Assembly: GCA_934725285.1 (NCBI GenBank) | Contig: CAKVBK010000017.1 | Location: 1 to 25,276, forward strand | Direction of reading: 5' to 3' | Length of the DNA: 25,276 nt | DNA from: an uncultured Bacteroidales bacterium | GTDB lineage: Bacteria > Bacteroidota > Bacteroidia > Bacteroidales > UBA932 | In this document: positions 24,401 to 25,276 of the stretch, one piece after another | Layout of the letters: every line of letters starts with the position of its first letter | Position numbering within the stretch: position 1 is the first letter of the stretch | Position numbers and translations under genes: made by a program | Notes under the pieces: model-generated | Told to the model about the DNA's origin: nothing | Databases searched by the model: none | Seen by the model: the letters and a program-made list of their open reading frames with translations, nothing else

Positions 24401-25215
24401 TTAGGCAACATTGCAAACTGACTCACATTGGTCAGATCCAACTTAATATTGTTATATCTTAGTTCTATACCATTTTGAGTCGATATTCCAAGGCTTGGGC
24501 AATCTGCATCTTCATTAGAGCCAAACATCGCCTCTATTGAAGTTATTTCCGAATCCCATTGCTTAGGATCATAATCAAAACAATTGACAATAGAAGCACA
24601 TCGCTGCGTATTAGCCATCCTTAACAAGTTCCAGAAATATTTCTGGAATTCCAATGGCCTCTCTGTCAATGAAAGATAATCCTTAGGATTATTTGAGAAA
24701 AATTTTGCTTTCTTGTTTGAATAAAATGGGTTAGCAGAATTCCTATCATACTTTTCCTCTATCTCACGCTCCAGATTAGGAGACGTAAATACAAAAGTAA
24801 AAGGAGATGTGCCACCAAGCAATATGTTATCATATGATATAAGCCACATTGCTTTCTCATTAAACCCTTGCTCTTTATTTGCTTTCTCCAAAGCCTGAGC
24901 TATCAAACCATAGTTCTTCTTGAATTGCTTGAAATTATCATTACTACTCTGAATTTCAACTTTTTGAAAAACTAATGATTTTCCTTTTTCCTTACCGTGC
25001 TCAAATATAAATTGAAGCAAATCGAGGCAATGTGAGTACAACTTATAATAAAGATTATCTTTGGATTTCCCATAAGTGGAATTTGGATCTTTCACAGCCA
25101 TACAAGCTGTTTTGAATAGATATATTCTTGCAAATGGAGTTGGTATTGACGTTCCTTCTTTTCCGTTTGCATTCTTCAACTCATCGTTTATCTCTGAAAT
25201 TTTAGTACATGACAA
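21463..25215 (-). CDS. Giant actin/Hsp70-like ATPase with large novel N-terminal region
   Basis: The 1250-residue protein has no signal peptide or membrane span. Residues about 610-1110 carry the three nucleotide motifs of the actin/Hsp70/sugar-kinase fold: phosphate-1 FAIDFGTSNTHIAY (Asp615), phosphate-2 NIDVGGGTTDYF (Asp887), and an adenosine-type FTGKGSEY (1040-1047). The connect helix reads ESIAPYYAL (864-872). About 265 residues separate phosphate-1 from phosphate-2. Residues 1-600 are unrecognised; 420-530 is beta-rich. The C-terminal 130 residues are helical. The overall shape recalls the SrfB-type Hsp70-like proteins, but I cannot assign it to that family. The start is TTG at 25215, just after an in-frame TAA; the first ATG in frame would remove 38 residues. 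It is the first visible gene of the nine-gene unit. Confidence 0.8.
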   Translation of the reverse strand: MSCTKISEINDELKNANGKEGTSIPTPFARIYLFKTACMAVKDPNSTYGKSKDNLYYKLYSHCLDLLQFIFEHGKEKGKSLVFQKVEIQSSNDNFKQFKKNYGLIAQALEKANKEQGFNEKAMWLISYDNILLGGTSPFTFVFTSPNLEREIEEKYDRNSANPFYSNKKAKFFSNNPKDYLSLTERPLEFQKYFWNLLRMANTQRCASIVNCFDYDPKQWDSEITSIEAMFGSNEDADCPSLGISTQNGIELRYNNIKLDLTNVSQFAMLPNNVVYSGKSPLVLTSLGFDQPWQYIDDKWDSNTQITELQWSEQKETGKSFLPKPGSNGECGTIEYPWVTEWDFFTDQLYDLGYEINSDSSEDSSGKYFAPKLDNYPFRFLLPIKRDFFKYFNTKDLRKQLSVEAEAVDKATDEQKKDGKHNYRFRSVRFTLRIPLREGRFMALSRTYTNPDPKMVKKDQYGNTVESKFNIIELVGPPSQSLVVSIFPFYKLTTEGLMNEYTVQLYSEMGNKENVSDSDTKLLSLSFISCNPRNKDKEIMFEGESTGSFRSKYHPSTRIYKIRPDAQNNGPTDFDAIEVSNVKGSDSGTGLIVPCFREISLPVDDTSKYATFAIDFGTSNTHIAYCSGRSGNPEPFRISEDHMQMISLVKPASVQNKKQYRSDTKTSIGDDAVPSFSDYLREFVPPTIGCGKGLVKEVCYPVKTATLETPGKISRGIKEYRKAHQSDGHGEDWDYDLLFSCGNIGFDIDKEEGKLPNGKNNTNEARYVTDIKWGFQNCNKSENREEPLGRICLYFEQTLWMIKNLIVESCLCYNGINILYFYPESMPQKPDRENISKAWKTAKERVFDRCGFILSNTIDSPELESIAPYYALSKNVSLFNTNYMNIDVGGGTTDYFIFHKENLPQDEIERGYESSILFAGKNIWGDANPDRTGVGNGFIESMEKKMNKEGNQDAISLYEDYVGRKPGDGTSSRDLTNSDIVGFLFAHDGLYGFSNMIKEDPSLKFVLYLHYSSLIYYAYQMFRCVQEQDPSFEIPVTISFTGKGSEYIKLLDAGQGITDVTRVLLYEFFQENLNPERLGQLKVMFPENPKIITANGGVGKVAGDDKSIIWEKRKPQGSTLSFIGNQTKGDNVRYYDNLCDKLLGVDSTDVKYNDVLGHKEEVMKGVDDFIDVVLSSVMVDTLQTALNLMIPHDEAIKRKIHNFASSSYDTYVMVTKKQGKDGNTKVSNSLFFYALSTLLISLSEDLVKQN

Positions 25216-25229
25216 ATTTTAAATTTGTC
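25211..25229. promoter_or_regulatory. Perfect 19-base palindrome over the start of the nine-gene unit
   Basis: GACAAATTT-T-AAATTTGTC has 9-base arms around one base. It contains the TTG start codon of the ATPase gene (25213-25215). A DNA-binding repressor or a hairpin that hides the start would both fit. Upstream, 25230-25276 is very AT-rich; a TTTTG (minus strand, 25268-25264) could be a -33 element, but no clear TAnnTTTG follows. Confidence 0.5.
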
Positions 25230-25276
25230 GTTATATAATATTGATTATTAAGCAAATAACTTGCAAAAGACCTCAA

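Larger units (their letters stand above)
19918..25276. other. AT-rich segment, sharply bounded inside a gene
   Basis: Hand counts of 60-base lines give about 33% GC at 22201 and 24001 and about 42% at 20101. Lines at 19501 and 12001 give about 57-58%, and lines at 17701 and 18841 about 43-48%. The switch is visible within a few tens of bases near 19918, in the middle of the membrane-protein gene at 19066-20631. The segment holds the 5' half of that gene and the two genes upstream of it in transcription. Recombination or transfer is the likely explanation. Confidence 0.65.

Noticed and set aside
21463..25215. ATPase gene called as DnaK
   Set aside because: Only the nucleotide-binding motifs match; DnaK is about 640 residues with an N-terminal ATPase domain and a C-terminal substrate domain, whereas here the ATPase core begins after residue 600.

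Overview
This window looks like chromosomal DNA of a Bacteroidales-type member of the Bacteroidota. Several intergenic regions carry the Bacteroidota -7 box TAnnTTTG (before tsaD, tamB and a GDPD gene). Purine-rich Shine-Dalgarno sites are absent. TTG and GTG starts occur in tamB, umuC and the giant ATPase gene. The gene content (TamB, a COG2509-type FAD protein, short UmuD with UmuC, many lipoproteins) fits. I cannot name a genus. No rRNA, tRNA, CRISPR array or transposase was seen, and no gene-free stretch exceeds about 260 bases.

Region 1 (1-4979) is a mixed housekeeping/accessory stretch. The tail of a glycerophosphodiester phosphodiesterase (GDPD) gene at the left edge and a complete GDPD lipoprotein gene at 4168 bracket an outer-membrane protein gene, a umuDC translesion polymerase pair and a class-C beta-lactamase-fold lipoprotein gene. 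Two inverted-repeat elements lie in the gaps. Region 2 (4980-13064) is core: a FAD-dependent oxidoreductase, tsaD, and divergently a tamB-mgsA pair whose reading frames overlap.

Region 3 (13075-25215) is the most interesting part. Nine minus-strand genes lie head to tail with gaps of 5-22 bases or an overlap, so they are very likely one operon. In transcription order they are: a 1250-residue protein with an actin/Hsp70-type ATPase core behind about 600 residues of unrecognised sequence; two single-span membrane proteins; a periplasmic repeat protein with a predicted C-terminal beta-barrel; a trypsin-like serine protease lipoprotein; a small acidic lipoprotein sharing a helical domain with the protease; two zinc-ribbon proteins (one with a membrane span and an SH3-like domain); and an L,D-transpeptidase. 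Together they could form a trans-envelope machine linking a cytosolic ATPase to peptidoglycan and the outer membrane. I do not recognise it as a described system.

The first two and a half genes of that operon (about 19918 to the right edge) are much more AT-rich than the rest. The change falls inside a gene, which suggests a mosaic origin. A perfect 19-base palindrome covers the probable start codon of the first gene. A hexamer, GAATAT/ATATTC, is strongly over-used in the GC-balanced part of the window and much less so in the AT-rich part.
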